A stretch of 64,000 bases of DNA. Source: Delphinus delphis. Its lineage: Eukaryota > Chordata > Mammalia > Artiodactyla > Delphinidae. Each line of letters begins with the position of its first letter. The stretch's first letter is position 1. The notes beneath the pieces were generated by a model that was given only the letters and a program-made list of their open reading frames with translations, was not told the origin of the DNA and ran no database searches. A program made the translations under genes and the position numbers. Positions 10,731-22,119 of the stretch are shown piece after piece. The stretch covers positions 117,161,838 through 117,225,837 of the forward strand of contig NC_082687.1 of NCBI RefSeq assembly GCF_949987515.2, read 5' to 3'.

Positions 10731-11499
10731 TTAATTTCAGGCCAACTGTTATATGCAAAGAGACATTTTCTTATCATGTACGTGTCACTTATTATTATGC
10801 TAGTCAGTATAATTCTCTTTGGCTGATAAAATAAGTAAATGTCAAGATCACATAATCTAGGTAACATACTTTCATTCTGAAACATTTAAAAATGTTGATA
10901 GTGATTTGTAACTTTTAAAAATGTCTTGAAAGAAAAATTTTTGAGAGAAAAAAATTCCCACATGTTCCAGTTCCATTAAATTTCCAGATTGTTTCAAGAT
11001 AAAAATTTTGTATGAAGATGATCAGTGTCTTAAAAGTAAGGGACAAGGAGGTATTAATGCCTAGGGAATCAGGGTTTGCAGCTTTCCATGGAATTATCAA
11101 GATGGTATAGTCAGATAAATCAGAATTTTAAAAACTTATCTTAAAGAAATAATTAAACTCTGATATCTCTCTTTTGAAAGACATGTGAAAATAGGTTGTA
11201 TACATGATAAAGCCACATACAAAAGTATTGTTATAAATATCATTGTAGTATTGTTTTCTTAGAGTCACAGGGTCAGTTTCAAGAGGAGCCTTCCTTTTAG
11301 GAAACACATCATTGAAATTTAGGTCTTAGAATTCTTTTTTTTTTTTGGTTTTAATTTATTAAAAGTATTGCAAAACCTGTATTTAGTTTTTATTATAGTT
11401 TATATAATTTTGTTTTAATATAATTAAAAGTCCCTAACTTGTCTGATACATAATATAAAAGATCATACCTACAGAATATGAAGCATGAAGGAATGACAA
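10731..11499. other. AT-rich DNA, nothing recognised
   Basis: No gene or repeat identified. A T-run at about 11336-11346 may be the tail of a short retroposon, but no body follows that I recognise. Confidence 0.45.
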
Positions 11500-12310
11500 C
11501 CTCTGGTTTACTGTTCAGTTCGCTGGTGCTGCAGAAGGGGTCTTAGACAGACCCAGCAGCCTGGCCTGGAGCAGGGCCCCAGGAGGAATGACTCTGTGCT
11601 GAGATGTGAGCGCATTGCTCATATGTACTCTCAGACATCCTATAGGCATCAACAAAAAGTACTGGTGATTGTAAATTTGCCCTTAGAGAAGCAGAATATG
11701 AAAGATAAAGCTCCTTGTGTTGAAATATCCAAAGGATGGAAACTTGCACACCTGGAGACCATCTATTCCATGTGCGTGGCCCTTAGTTTAATTTTGTGGA
11801 GGCAGTGGGGCTGGTCCTGAGTGAGCCCAAGAGAAAAACATGTCCATGGGATGTCATGACATAGAGTAGGTGACATGTTTGGGTGTGTGGGAGAGGGAAG
11901 AGCCTGTGGGAAATGGAGGTGCCTTTTCCCCAGCCTTGCTGGGGTGTGGGCGGGGGGACAACCTTTTACTCCAGTAGAGGGAGAGTATGTTGCAGCAGTA
12001 GGAACTGTCTTCTGCGAAACTAAGGGTATTAGCTGTGTCAGCGTCCTAGTGACAATGTGTGACACAGTGCTGTGGAAAGGTGTGCTCTGGCCCCTCCTTC
12101 TCATACATAGGAGGGGGTGGCAAGGACTGGAGACATTGCAGTTTAATCCCTTGAAGATTTTACAGGTCTCCAGCTTTGTACACAGGAACCTCAACACTCC
12201 TAGAAGAGAGGCAGCTTTGTCTTGGAGACTTCTGGAAAGAGTGGTTGATGGGGCAGACATGGGTGGATTATGGACCACACCCATCCTCGGGAAGGCTGCC
12301 ACATAAGGAT
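11500..12310. other. GC-richer block open on both strands, family unknown
   Basis: The block is less AT-rich than its surroundings. It contains a 179-codon frame on the minus strand (11763-12302) overlapping a 143-codon frame on the plus strand (11875-12306). Neither translation shows a domain, signal peptide or membrane segment that I recognise. Overlapping open frames on both strands usually reflect low stop-codon density rather than two genes. It could be an unrecognised LTR or a unique sequence. Confidence 0.35.
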
Positions 12311-13399
12311 GTGAGTGAACTTGTCCCTGAGTATGCAGGAGGAGATAGCAAACTTCTAATTATTAGTGTCCCTGGGGGCATTGTGATTATACGTATATCT
12401 ATGTGATTTCCAGAGAGCACAGCCTGGGTGCTTATCTCTGACTCTTTCTAGAAGTTGATATCCATATACCAAAAGCTATCTGTAAACTACAAATGAGATG
12501 ACTCAGCAGTTGCACAATGGCATTTCCTGGTCACTCACAGCATGCTCCTGGTCTCTCCCATTTGTGGAAGACAGATGACGTGAACATGATTCCCCACCCC
12601 CCATTTTTTGGTTTTCCATTTCCAGAGCCTGTGTTCTGCAGTGACCCCCAAATCATTAATCTAGCTGAAATGCTGAACGTTCTCAGGTTCCTTCTGTGTT
12701 GCTGCTTTTCGTCTAGAGTCTGTCTTTGCATCAACCCATGCTGCTGTTTTTCACTGTTGTTTTAGCTCTAAAGTTTGCTGCAGGTGCAGAGAGAAACCCT
12801 GACTTTGTAGACCCAAACGCTTCCTTTGAACCAGTTCTTCCTTATGATAGGATGGCCTTATGGCAAATGATGCTGTGGAGAATGCAGACGCCATCACTCA
12901 ACTTGGCTTTTCCTTTTCTGTGCTGAGACTTTGTTCTTCTTTCTGTCCCTTAATTTGCTTTTGACCTTGCTGAACATGCCTCTGCTCATATCTAAAAGAG
13001 GAGTGTTGCACTGGGGATTTCCGTTTTCACAACACTCAAAATCACTTAATCTTCATGAGCACAAATGCTTAGATATTACTTGTTTAATTTTGTGAATGTG
13101 TTTATGGGAAATAATGGTGTTTCTAAGTACTGCCAGTTTCTGCTAATTGATAGGATAGACAGGGGAAACTGCTTCACTGACCTCCAAAAAAAAAAAAGAG
13201 AGAGAGAAGAATGCTTTTAGGGACCAGGGCTTTAGAAGATTTTGACTACCTCTAAGCATTTCATAGAAAAGCAATATTGTTTAAAAGCTTAGCTTGTGGG
13301 TGGATGTGTGTGGGAGGAGGTAGGGGAACCGAGTTCAATAGGTCATTTTAAGCTAGGTTAGAGGAACACAGCACAAGAACACATCTTTCGTTCTTATCT
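12311..13399. other. No gene recognised
   Basis: Moderate GC at about 12500-12940 with short overlapping frames (66-82 codons), none with family features. A short A-run and GA tract lies at 13186-13209. No repeat identified. Confidence 0.45.
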
Positions 13400-13695
13400 T
13401 ACCCAGCCATTTTTTTCCTAACAATCCTTCAAAGTTTAGTTCAGTCCAGTTGTTTTCATGAATCTCTCCCCAAACAAAATATGAGTACTTTAGTCTCTAA
13501 AACTGTCAATGCCATGTATTGTCAATGCCCAAGCATTTGGTGCTTAATCATATACTGCTAATGTATTTGATGTTTCATAAGTGTGTGTTTTTGACAAAGA
13601 AAATGCTAAGTTCCTTAAAGGCAGGGAGTATATTTTGCATTTCTTTTATCTGATGGTTTCTTGCACACAAGAGACCCTCAGTAAATACCCAGGAG
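13400..13695 (+). repeat. L2 LINE 3' end, diverged
   Basis: AATGCTAAGTTCCTTAAAGG, CAGGGAGTATATTTTGCATT and AGAGACCCTCAGTAAATACC follow the L2 terminal order (TAAGCTCC..GGGCAGGG..TCAATAAATA). Confidence 0.6.
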
Positions 13696-14019
13696 ATCTA
13701 TTCTGGATTTTCCTATGCATTGTCTGTCCTTTAGTCCCTTTACTACTGAGTACCCCCTTTACTGTAATATGGATGAAGGAAAGATAAGAAAGTATTTTGA
13801 TTTTAGAAAAATCTAAAGGATACGAGGATGGAATTTTGAGGCAAATTTATTTTCGAATTATATGGATTTCAGTTCATTTTTTGCTATCCTTGGTTCTATT
13901 ATCATGGATAATTGGGAAATGCCTGTGTTATACTTGCATGAAATATCTTGGGTATCTATTATTATGAATCAGTTACATAGTCCTTGTCTGCTTCTCTCTT
14001 ATAAACTTCAGATGTATGT

Positions 14020-14340
14020 CTGAGATGAATTCAGTCTTTGTTTTCCCGCCTTCACCACTTGTTTTTCTGTTGAATCTAGTCACCTTTCAAGTAGCTGGAG
14101 TGGAAATATCAATATGTTCTCTGGTGCCTGATCCTTTGTTCTTTCTGTTATTGTTTTATTTTCTTTGTGCATTCATGAAAGTGTCTTGGCGCGTTCCTAT
14201 GATAACATTAAAAACTCTACACGCTTTATCTATAGTTTCCATGAAATTCTGTCAGAATCAAAGGAAAACTCTTTGCCTGAGAAGTCATAATGAGGTCTTG
14301 CCTTGTCACCATCATGGAAGGGGTTAAGAGTTGACTAACA
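14020..14340 (+). repeat. Unknown repeat, copy A
   Basis: The stretch from about 14147 to 14335 aligns base by base with 16638-16832. Shared blocks include CTTTGTGCA, GTTCCTATGAT, AAAGGAAAACTCTTTG and CACCATCATGGAA. By eye roughly three quarters of positions agree. A 103-codon frame (14016-14327) crosses it, but the matching region of copy B lies in a different, interrupted frame context. I do not recognise the family. Confidence 0.7.
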
Positions 14341-14614
14341 TTTGGAAGCTCTTTAGGTCATTAATTCTAGGAGTTGAGATGAGACATGTACTAAAAATCA
14401 TTGTGTTTACAGGTCCCATTTCCATCCAGAGACCTTTTTTCTCTCTTTATAATAGATCTATATACAATGAGAACACAGGCTTAATTTATAAAGAGAAATT
14501 TCTCTTGGGGCAGACATGAATTAACAGGTTAAATCAATTGACAGGCTTAAGTCTAGGTGCAAAATAGGATTGACTGCAGAATGGCAACAACTGCGAAGTA
14601 TGGAAACTATTAAT

Positions 14615-15010
14615 GGGATCATAAAACCTTAGAGTTGAAAGAGACATCTCAGTTGATACAACTGGCCCCTAGATGGAGGACTTCTTTTTACAGCACCACA
14701 ACATTACAATAGATAAGCAACCAGCCTTTTGAAAAATAGTTTTTGTCTTGGGACTCAATAAAATCTAAAGAATTCATTGTTGGTCACCATTACTCAAAGA
14801 GAAAGTTTCTTTATATTTAGGTGAAATCTTCCGACTTGTAACTTCTACTCATTGACCCAAACTCTGCCTTCAGTGAAATATAGAACAAGTTTACTCCTTC
14901 TTCCTATGACAGCTGTTCAAATAAAGACTTCTAGAAATGGCAATCATTCTTTCCCTGTAACTTATCCTTCTAATGGAACACATCTACCTTGGAGCCCTAG
15001 CTGTACCAGT
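14615..15010 (-). repeat. CR1/L3-type LINE remnant, reverse orientation
   Basis: Blocks appear in the order of the reverse-complemented CR1/L3 3' end: a TAGAGTTGAAAGAGACATCTC-like start, ACTTGTAACTTCTACTCATTG, CTCTGCCTTCAGTGAAATA, GAACAAGTTTACTCCTTCTT and ATGACAGCTGTTCAAATAAA. These are very old repeats in mammals. Assignment is from memory. Confidence 0.6.
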
Positions 15011-15394
15011 AAATGCAAATTTCTGCATTTAATTTAAAAAATCAGTTTTATAAGGTGATGAGTGATACCAGCTAGATAGTAGTTCAGAAAAATAAGACTT
15101 TAGGGTTTTAGTTGGCCAAGTTCACTATTAATAAACACTGAGATTCGGCACTTATAAAATAATCTCAGACAGCATTAATAAGGAAAATGTCCAGCTAAAC
15201 ACACAGTTATTATTTATGTTTATAGCTTCGACTTCACTGTAAGAATTTTTTTCATGTAATTTTCCAAACCATTAGGGGAGTTATTTCAGGGTAAAATCAA
15301 CTACACTTCCAAGATTTATGGATTCCATCTAATTTTTAGCATTGGCTTCTGATGCTCATTTTAATTCAGTAGGCGTATTCACCACTTGCTTTGT

Positions 15395-16186
15395 AAAAAG
15401 TACCATTCCAATGTGTTTTTTCCCAATACCACCAAGCATTTCTCCAATCTCAGCAGACACTGAGTGTCCTACAAATTTAACTCAATTCTGATGCTATCTA
15501 CTTGAGATAGCATCAGATCCCACAGGTTAAGGGCTCAGTCCCATAAGACTGCCCTTTCTTCAGATACCAATTGCAAATCCAAATTGTTACCTGTGCTTCT
15601 GACTTACTGGTTATAAACTGGGGACTCCCAAGACCCTCTCCTTCTCCTTGGTTCTATTAACTTGCTAGAGTAGCTCACAGAACTTGCAGCAACATTTAAT
15701 TACACTTACCAGTTTATTATTAAAGATATTGTAAAGGATACAGATGAACAGCCAGATGAAGAGGTACACAGGGCAAGGTCAAGAAGAGTCCTGAGTGCAG
15801 AAAATTCTGTCCCTGTGGAACTAGGGTACACCACCTTTCCAGCAAGTGATGTGTCCACCAACCTTGAAGTTCATCAAATCTTGTTGTTCAAGAGTTTTTA
15901 TAGAGCTTAATCTGCAGCACCCGCTTCCCTTCCCAGAGGTCAATGGGTGGGGCTGAGACTTCCAGCCCCTAATCACTTGGTCTTTCTGGTGACCAGCCCC
16001 ATCCTGAGGCTATCTAGGGGTCCCACTCTCAATCACCTCATTAGATAAACTCAGGTGTGCTCAAAAAGCCTCTTTGTGAATAATAAAAGACATTCTTATC
16101 ACTCAGGAAATTCCAAGGGTTTAGGAGTTTTGTGTCAGGTACTAGGGACAAAGACCAAATATATTTCTTATTATACCACAAATATG
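15395..16186 (-). mobile_element. Solitary ERV LTR, MLT2-like, reverse orientation
   Basis: On the minus strand the element opens with TGTGGTATAATAAGAAATAT and then a TTTGGTCTTTGTCCC block. It continues through GGATGGGGCTGGTCACCAGA, TATAATAAACTGGTAAGTG-like sequence and CTTAACCTGTGGGATCTGAT, matching the recalled order of an MLT2/ERVL-class LTR. A 12-bp perfect hairpin (15488-15499 with 15505-15516) lies in its distal part. No internal retroviral genes adjoin it, so it is a solo LTR. The 3' boundary is approximate. Confidence 0.7.
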
Positions 16187-16575
16187 CTAGATTCTGGGGT
16201 AAATGAGACATTGTCTTCGCTCTTAAGAAAGTTAAACTTCCATGGACGAGGCAGATTTATAACTATTAAGAAGGTGACAAGGTTTTAAAGAGATGAATAT
16301 ATAATGGATTATGAAACAAAATCATGAATAAATTAATTCTGCATAGTAGCATCAAGAAGCAATACAGAGGAATCACCATTCAAACTGGACCCTGAACTGG
16401 ACTATTCATTCCAGGCCTAGGGAACACATTCAACACGGACACAAGAGCATGCAAGAGCATGGCATGATCAGTGAACGGCAAGCAGCTGTAGAGACTAGTA
16501 TCTTCTGAGAAATTGTTCAGTTCTGATGCTATAATGACCTCTTTTATGAGTACTGGATAAATCTCAGTGAATTAT
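16187..16575. other. No feature recognised
   Basis: Unassigned DNA between the LTR and the second copy of the unknown repeat. Confidence 0.45.
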
Positions 16576-16579
16576 GTAT

Positions 16580-16845
16580 AAAACAGAATTCAGTCAGATA
16601 CTACTCAAAATGACCCTCTTTGACGTTTGGGTCTTTTTTTTTTTATTGTTTTGTTCTTTGTGCACGCATAAAAGCTCATTGGCATGTTCCTATGATGACA
16701 TTCGAAACTGTACACTTGTTTTCTACAGTTTGCATGAAGTCTTTGTGTCAAACTCAAAGGAAAACTCTTTGTGAGAAAGGCTATAATGAAGATCTTGCCA
16801 CCTCACCATCATGGAAAGAGTTAAAAGATACCAAATTTTAGACTC
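16580..16845 (+). repeat. Unknown repeat, copy B
   Basis: Partner of 14020-14340, in the same orientation and about 2.5 kb downstream. Alignment is good from TTATTGTTTT (16638) to the AAAGAGTTAAAAG block (about 16827). Overlapping frames of 66 and 73 codons have no known homology. Confidence 0.7.
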
Positions 16846-16959
16846 TCTTGAGTTTACTAACTGAGAAATTGAGAAAAACCAGGGATTAAAAGCCACTGTT
16901 TTCTTCCTTTCAAATGCATCATCTTATTTGTTAGAAACTCTTTCTCTCAAATTCTCATT

Positions 16960-17960
16960 AAACATTTTCGAACAGGGGACTGGCACAATCTGGTGCATGC
17001 TTAGAAAGATGACTGATAGTAATATGGAGATGGACTGAAGTGTGGAGCTTGGAGGATGGAGAACAATTAGGAGGTGGTTGTAATACTCCCAACGACAAAT
17101 AATGAGACTCTAGATTAGGCTAAGGGCACTGGGGCTGAAAAAGAAAGAAATACAAACAAAGTAGAAAAATATAGATGTGGATGGCAAGAACAGGGGAAGA
17201 ATGGACTGTAGTTTGGAGGTTTTACCTTGGAAGACAAAGGGATGGATATAGCATTTATTGAAAGATTTCACAGGAGGATGAGGAGCAATTATGGGGAAAA
17301 GAAAATAAATTTAATTCTAAATAAACTGAATTTGGACATCCAGAAGGAGCTATGTAATGAAGAGTTAAGAGCATGGGTCTGGGCTCAGGAGCGTTACCAG
17401 TACTAGAGATTATCTGGGGAAATAGCTGAGATACGTGAAGCAAGAAGCAAAGAGACCAGAGGACAGAATCTTGGGGAAGACCAATTTATAAAGTATGGAC
17501 AGAGAAAAAGGAGCCAATGAAAGAAGTTAAAAGAGGTCACAAGAGAGATAGAAAGAGCATAAGCATTTCTGATAAGTTAAGAAAGGAGAGTATTTTAAGG
17601 AACGGGTTATCAGTGACAAATATTTCATGGTTCAAGGAAAAGGATGATAAGAGCATACATTGACACACAGGAGGATTTGGGTGATCGTTTCTTAATAGAA
17701 CGGTAGGGCTGAAAGCCACATAGTAGTGGCTGGGATGTGAATGGGAATTAGAGGAGGGCAAGTGGAGATACAAGTATAGACAATTATATTTAAAGTTTGG
17801 CAGTGAAAGAAAGATAGCAAATAGGATGTGACTGGTGAGAAAACAGAAAGACTGAAGATGGCATCTACCTGAGGGAAAAGATGGTCCGGGAAAGTGTTTT
17901 TTAGGATATTGGAAGGAGAAAGAGAGAGAAAGACAAAGTATCAATAGTTACTCTTATAGC
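16960..17960 (+). repeat. Ancient GA-rich interspersed repeat
   Basis: Purine-rich sequence with phrases such as GGAGGTGGTTGTAATACTCC, CTGAATTTGGACATCCAGA and ATCTTGGGGAAGACC matches a common mammalian repeat (GGAGGCTGTTGCAATAATCC, GGAGATGTCGAATAGGCAG-type motifs). Related pieces lie at about 4.9, 21, 27 and 57 kb. The 135-codon minus-strand frame at 17537-17944 is the pyrimidine-rich complement of the repeat, not a gene. Confidence 0.55.
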
Positions 17961-18421
17961 AAAATCAGAGTTGTTAGGGAAGGATTAAATCCATTGGACT
18001 TAGTGCTAAATATATTGATATTTTATATGTTTTACTTTGATATTTGGAAGTATTCTTTACATAATGAAAAATATTAGATGTAAAAATGTCCTTCAAAAGA
18101 ACAGAAAAACAAACAAATAAGGTCATTATTTGTTCTAAAAAATAATGCCTTCCAAAGTGTTTGAGCCAGACTGTGAATTTTTATTTACTTAAAATTTTTT
18201 TTTTACTGTGGACAACAGGAGCACAGAATTGGAATAATTATAATCCTTAGTTCACAGAACATTTTTAAGCTATTTTTAATAATATTATAAGCACATGTGA
18301 CCTCAACTTCCTAACCAAAAAATAACCTACATCTAACATTATGGACCCCCATCTCCCACCATATCATTCTGCCTCTCCTGAGTCGATGTAAGCATCATTC
18401 TGAATTCTGTATTCATCATTA
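17961..18421. other. AT-rich DNA, nothing recognised
   Basis: No gene or repeat identified. Confidence 0.5.
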
Positions 18422-18435
18422 CTTGCCTTTCTTTT

Positions 18436-18643
18436 TTTTTTTTTTTTTTGGCGGTACGCGGGCCTCTCACTGTTGTGCCCTCTCCCGTTGCGGAGCACAG
18501 GCTCTGGATGCGCAGGCTCAGCGGCCATGGCTCACGGGCCCAGCCGCTCCGCGGCATGTGGGATCTTCCCGGACCGGGGCACGAACCCGTGTTCCCTGCA
18601 TCGGCAGGCGGACTCTCAACCACTGCGCCACCAGGGAAGCCCC
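18436..18643 (-). mobile_element. CHR-2-like cetacean SINE
   Basis: Minus-strand sequence begins GGGCTTCCCTGGTGGCGCAG, followed by a B box-like GGTTCGTGCCCCGG, a GC-rich body and GTACCGCC before the A-tail. The target-site duplication CTTGCCTTTCTTTT lies at 18422-18435 and 18644-18657. Low divergence and a long A-tail suggest a relatively recent insertion. The 91-94-codon frames in it, on both strands, are repeat artefacts. Confidence 0.95.
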
Positions 18644-18719
18644 CTTGCCTTTCTTTTTATATAGTTTTATTGGATATGTATGCATTCTTAAGAAGTAGAT
18701 ATTTTAATTTTAGTTGTTT

Positions 18720-19390
18720 TTAACTTTATAAAAAGGGTATCCTGCTGTATTTAGTCTTTGGAGACTGTTTTTCTCACTTAAGATATTATCACTAGGATAT
18801 ATCCATATGGCTGCAACTTGTTCATTTGTTTTGTTGGATGTATAGTATTCCACCATGTGAACATCTCACAGTTTACTTATCATTTTCTTGTCAAGGGGCA
18901 TGTGGGCTGCTCCAGGTTTTTGCTGTTTTGAGCAATGCTACTGGAACATGTCTCCTGCTGCAAGAGGGCAAGGGTTTCTTTTAGCTATAAACCCAGGAGT
19001 GGAATTGCTGGGTCATAGATTTGTAAATGATCAGGTTTAGGAGAAAAAACTCTTTTCAAATTGATGCATGATTTTACAATTCCACCAGCAATGCCTAAGG
19101 TACCCTGTGCCTCTACATCTTCTCCAACACTTGATCTGACTTTTAAATTTTTGCCATTCTTCTAAGTATAAAATGTTATCTCTTTGTGGTCTTGATTTGT
19201 ATTTCTCTGACCACCAGGTAATTTGAATATCTCTTCATTTGTTTATTGGCTGTATGTGTTTTTTCTTCTGTGAATTGCCTATTCATATCTTTAGAATACT
19301 TTTAGGTTATTTGTGTTCTTCATATTGATTAGTACAAGAGTTTTACCTATTCTTCATATTAAACCCTGTCAGTTGATTAAAAGTAACTTG
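18720..19390 (-). repeat. Old L1, reverse orientation
   Basis: GGATGTATAGTATTCCACCA, TGGGCTGCTCCAGGTTTTTG, GGAGTGGAATTGCTGGGTCA, TTACAATTCCACCAGCAATG and GTGGTCTTGATTTGTATTTC follow the reverse-complement order of old L1M-type 3' sequence. No open frame of ORF2 length remains. Confidence 0.8.
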
Positions 19391-20645
19391 GTTAAAAACA
19401 AGTCCCTCCCCCCTCAGATTCATAGAATTCAACGATTGCAATTCTCTGACTGAATAATGTCATTAGGGTGTTGTGACAATATCCGGGAATCAAGTTTTTA
19501 ATTTTTGAATTCTTCAGCTATAGCTTTGTTGTTTAGATAAGAGAAGTAGGAAAGAATTTAGTCAAAAACAAAACCTGGTTTTATACTATGTAGATATATG
19601 TACATACATGTATATGTGTATTTCTTATTATATATGACTTCCAGGTAGCAACACTAAAAATATTTCAATCTGTAAAAATGGATTTGTGTTACTGGATAAA
19701 CATCAATCCCTTGTGCTTTACTTTAAAAGAAGAATTTGATTATGCCAGGAGTCATTTTTCTAGCTCAGTCCAAGACACTGACAAAAAGACTAGTGGCAGG
19801 CATATTTTGGTATAATGTAAGGAGAATAAAACAGTTGCAAAATATTTGGAAAAATAGCTAAATATCAAGCCTCCAAATACTAAAATTTTATATTCTTTCA
19901 CTTTTCAATATCAGAGAATGAGCAGAGTTAGAGAGAAGTAAAAACTGAAGTGATAGTTTTCCCATCAAATTGTAGAGTTAGGCAGAGAGGGGTTAATTGA
20001 ACAGTGCCTGCTGCGTGGCCCTACTTTTTACAATCTTTCCCATTCAGCTTTCTATAAAAATGCTTTGCAATACAAATTTCATGTTTTATAAGGTTCCTAG
20101 AAACTCCAAGTTCTCTTCTTTTTTTACTTTTGAAAACAAATTTCTTTAACAGAGTAGCCAAAATATAATTCCAAACTGTGACCAGATGTTGTAATGTTTG
20201 CAGAGAAAGAAATGTCCTTTTATTTTTACCATTTCACATGTGCCCAGGTGCACATGTTTATGTAATGTGTTTATGTATAATAGATTTTGACATAGGAGAA
20301 ACATTAAATAAACCTACAGACGTATTTTCCACATGGCTCATCCAATAGACCTGTATTTTATAGTATTCTCTTTTTTGGTTGTTGAGAATATGTTCCAATA
20401 GAAACGGACAGAGGTTTATCTCTAGAAACAGGTTTGATTTCCTTAAAAGGCAGTTGTTTCTTTTTTCCTTCGTTTCTCTGGAGAATTGGCTACAAACTGG
20501 GAATAGTTATCCTATGACTCACTCACAGGGTTTGCACTACAGCATATAGAGTTCAGATAAAATTATAATGAAACAGACTCTAATTAGACTGTGTGAAACA
20601 AGAGAGTAATTTTTAAAAGGAAATTTTATAGATTGCATTTTCCTA
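19391..20645. other. AT-rich DNA, nothing recognised
   Basis: No gene or repeat identified. A small inverted repeat (ACATGTGC with GCACATGT) lies near 20235-20265. Confidence 0.5.
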
Positions 20646-20647
20646 AA

Positions 20648-20770
20648 TTTTTTTTTTTTTTTTGGCTGCACCGTGCGCTTGCGGGATCTTAGTTCCCCGA
20701 CCACAGATTGAACCTGGGCCCTCAGCAGTGAAAGCGTGGAGTCCTAACCACTGGACCGCCAGGGAATTCC
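20648..20770 (-). mobile_element. Short tRNA-derived SINE, reverse orientation
   Basis: Minus strand starts GGAATTCCCTGGCGGTCCAG, contains tRNA-like sequence and ends in a long A-tail. It is the same short class as 2733-2861 and 53710-53839. The imperfect duplication TCCTAAATTT/TCCTTATTTT flanks it. Confidence 0.85.
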
Positions 20771-21005
20771 TCCTTATTTTTAAAAAAGACTTAATCCAAA
20801 CATCGGGATAAGATTTTCATTTGCCTTTTTAACTCAATATATCTAGTTTTTGTTTTTGCCAAAAGACATGACGTGTATCGTTACGTTAGGTGATTATTGA
20901 GTAAATTAGAAATTATTTAATTCTTGTTCAAGTGTGTCAGAGGTAATGCAATGACTATTTTAGATTCCCAAGTCCATCGAATTGCATATAAAAAATATAA
21001 TTGAA

Positions 21006-21035
21006 TTCACATTCAACGGTATAATTGAATGTGAA
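21006..21035. other. 11-bp perfect inverted repeat
   Basis: TTCACATTCAA (21006-21016) pairs with TTGAATGTGAA (21025-21035) across an 8-base loop. The context is AT-rich before and GA-rich after. Confidence 0.9.
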
Positions 21036-21039
21036 CGTG

Positions 21040-21640
21040 TGGGGCAGGCTGAGGGTGGAGAGCCACAGACGAAACATAAAGCTGGGGAGTTAGGCCACAT
21101 CATGGGGGGGCTTGTGGCCTCTAAGAAGTCAGAATTTTCAAAAGGCTATGGGAATCCACTAAAAACATTTTACACGTTTAAGGAATAATATGATCAAACC
21201 CTGGAGTTAGGATTGGTTGGGTGAGGAACTTAAAGGCTGGGAGAGGACAGAGGATGAGGAGTAGAAAAGAGGAGATGAAGACCATTGATCAAAATAATTA
21301 GATTCTGTAGGGTTAGGTGGTTGAAGGGTTGCAAGAGGTGGTGTAGGAGAAAGAAGAATCTGAGCTGACCTGGGTAACTGAGCAAATTTTAGTGTCATTC
21401 TTGGAGATAGTGACTATAGGAGAAGGAACACGTGTATGAGAAAGAAAACAAGTTTACTTTTGTGCATTTGAAGTGGGAGGTCCCTGGAGGCCATCCACAG
21501 TGCCTCGTTGGCAACTGTTCATAAGGCTCCAGAGCTCAGAAGAAAGGCAAGGATTTGGAACGCATCTGTGTGCAGCTGGTGGTTGAAGTCATTGGAGTGG
21601 GTGAGATCACCCATATCATGAAGAACAACTTTTATTTAAG
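21040..21640 (+). repeat. Ancient GA-rich interspersed repeat
   Basis: GGAGTTAGGCCACATCATGG, a TGGTTGAAGGGTTGCAAGAG-like block and GAAGTCATTGGAGTGGGTGA follow the same family order as the copies at 17, 27 and 57 kb. The copy is diverged and not coding. Confidence 0.5.
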
Positions 21641-22119
21641 TGATCCAGCTTCACACATATTAGAGTAGATACAACAGTTCTTGGCACCTACGGTGGGCAC
21701 ACTACCAGGTACTTGTTCTCTCGTGGACCATGCATGGGCTCTAAGAATAAAATAACCCACCATGGAACAGAGGAAAGGCAATCATTTCCTATGCTTTCTC
21801 TCTCTACACTGTAAGGTAATTTAACCATCAAGAAAACTGTTTGTAGTTTTGGTGTGATCTAATAAGAAATATATATTTCATACTCCAACTTTATTAAAGT
21901 TGCATACTGGAACAATTTTGCTGAGGATGAAATAAATCTTAAATCAAATTAATATTTTCAAAATACACATATGAAACCATTTCTTTTTTGGACACGAATC
22001 TAATCATGGAATAACCAGGCAGTAGGTGGGCACACCGGCCAAATCAAGAATAATCTCCTCCGGCCAAGGAAGATTGTCAATAAAATCCACCTAAGTTCTT
22101 TACCTAGCCTTTAAATGTG
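21641..22119. other. No feature recognised
   Basis: Unassigned DNA. Confidence 0.45.

Noticed and set aside
15395..16186. Possible provirus with internal genes
   Set aside because: Only LTR sequence is recognisable; neighbouring sequence on both sides has no retroviral coding similarity that I can see.
17537..17944. 135-codon minus-strand frame
   Set aside because: Pyrimidine-rich complement of a GA-rich ancient repeat.
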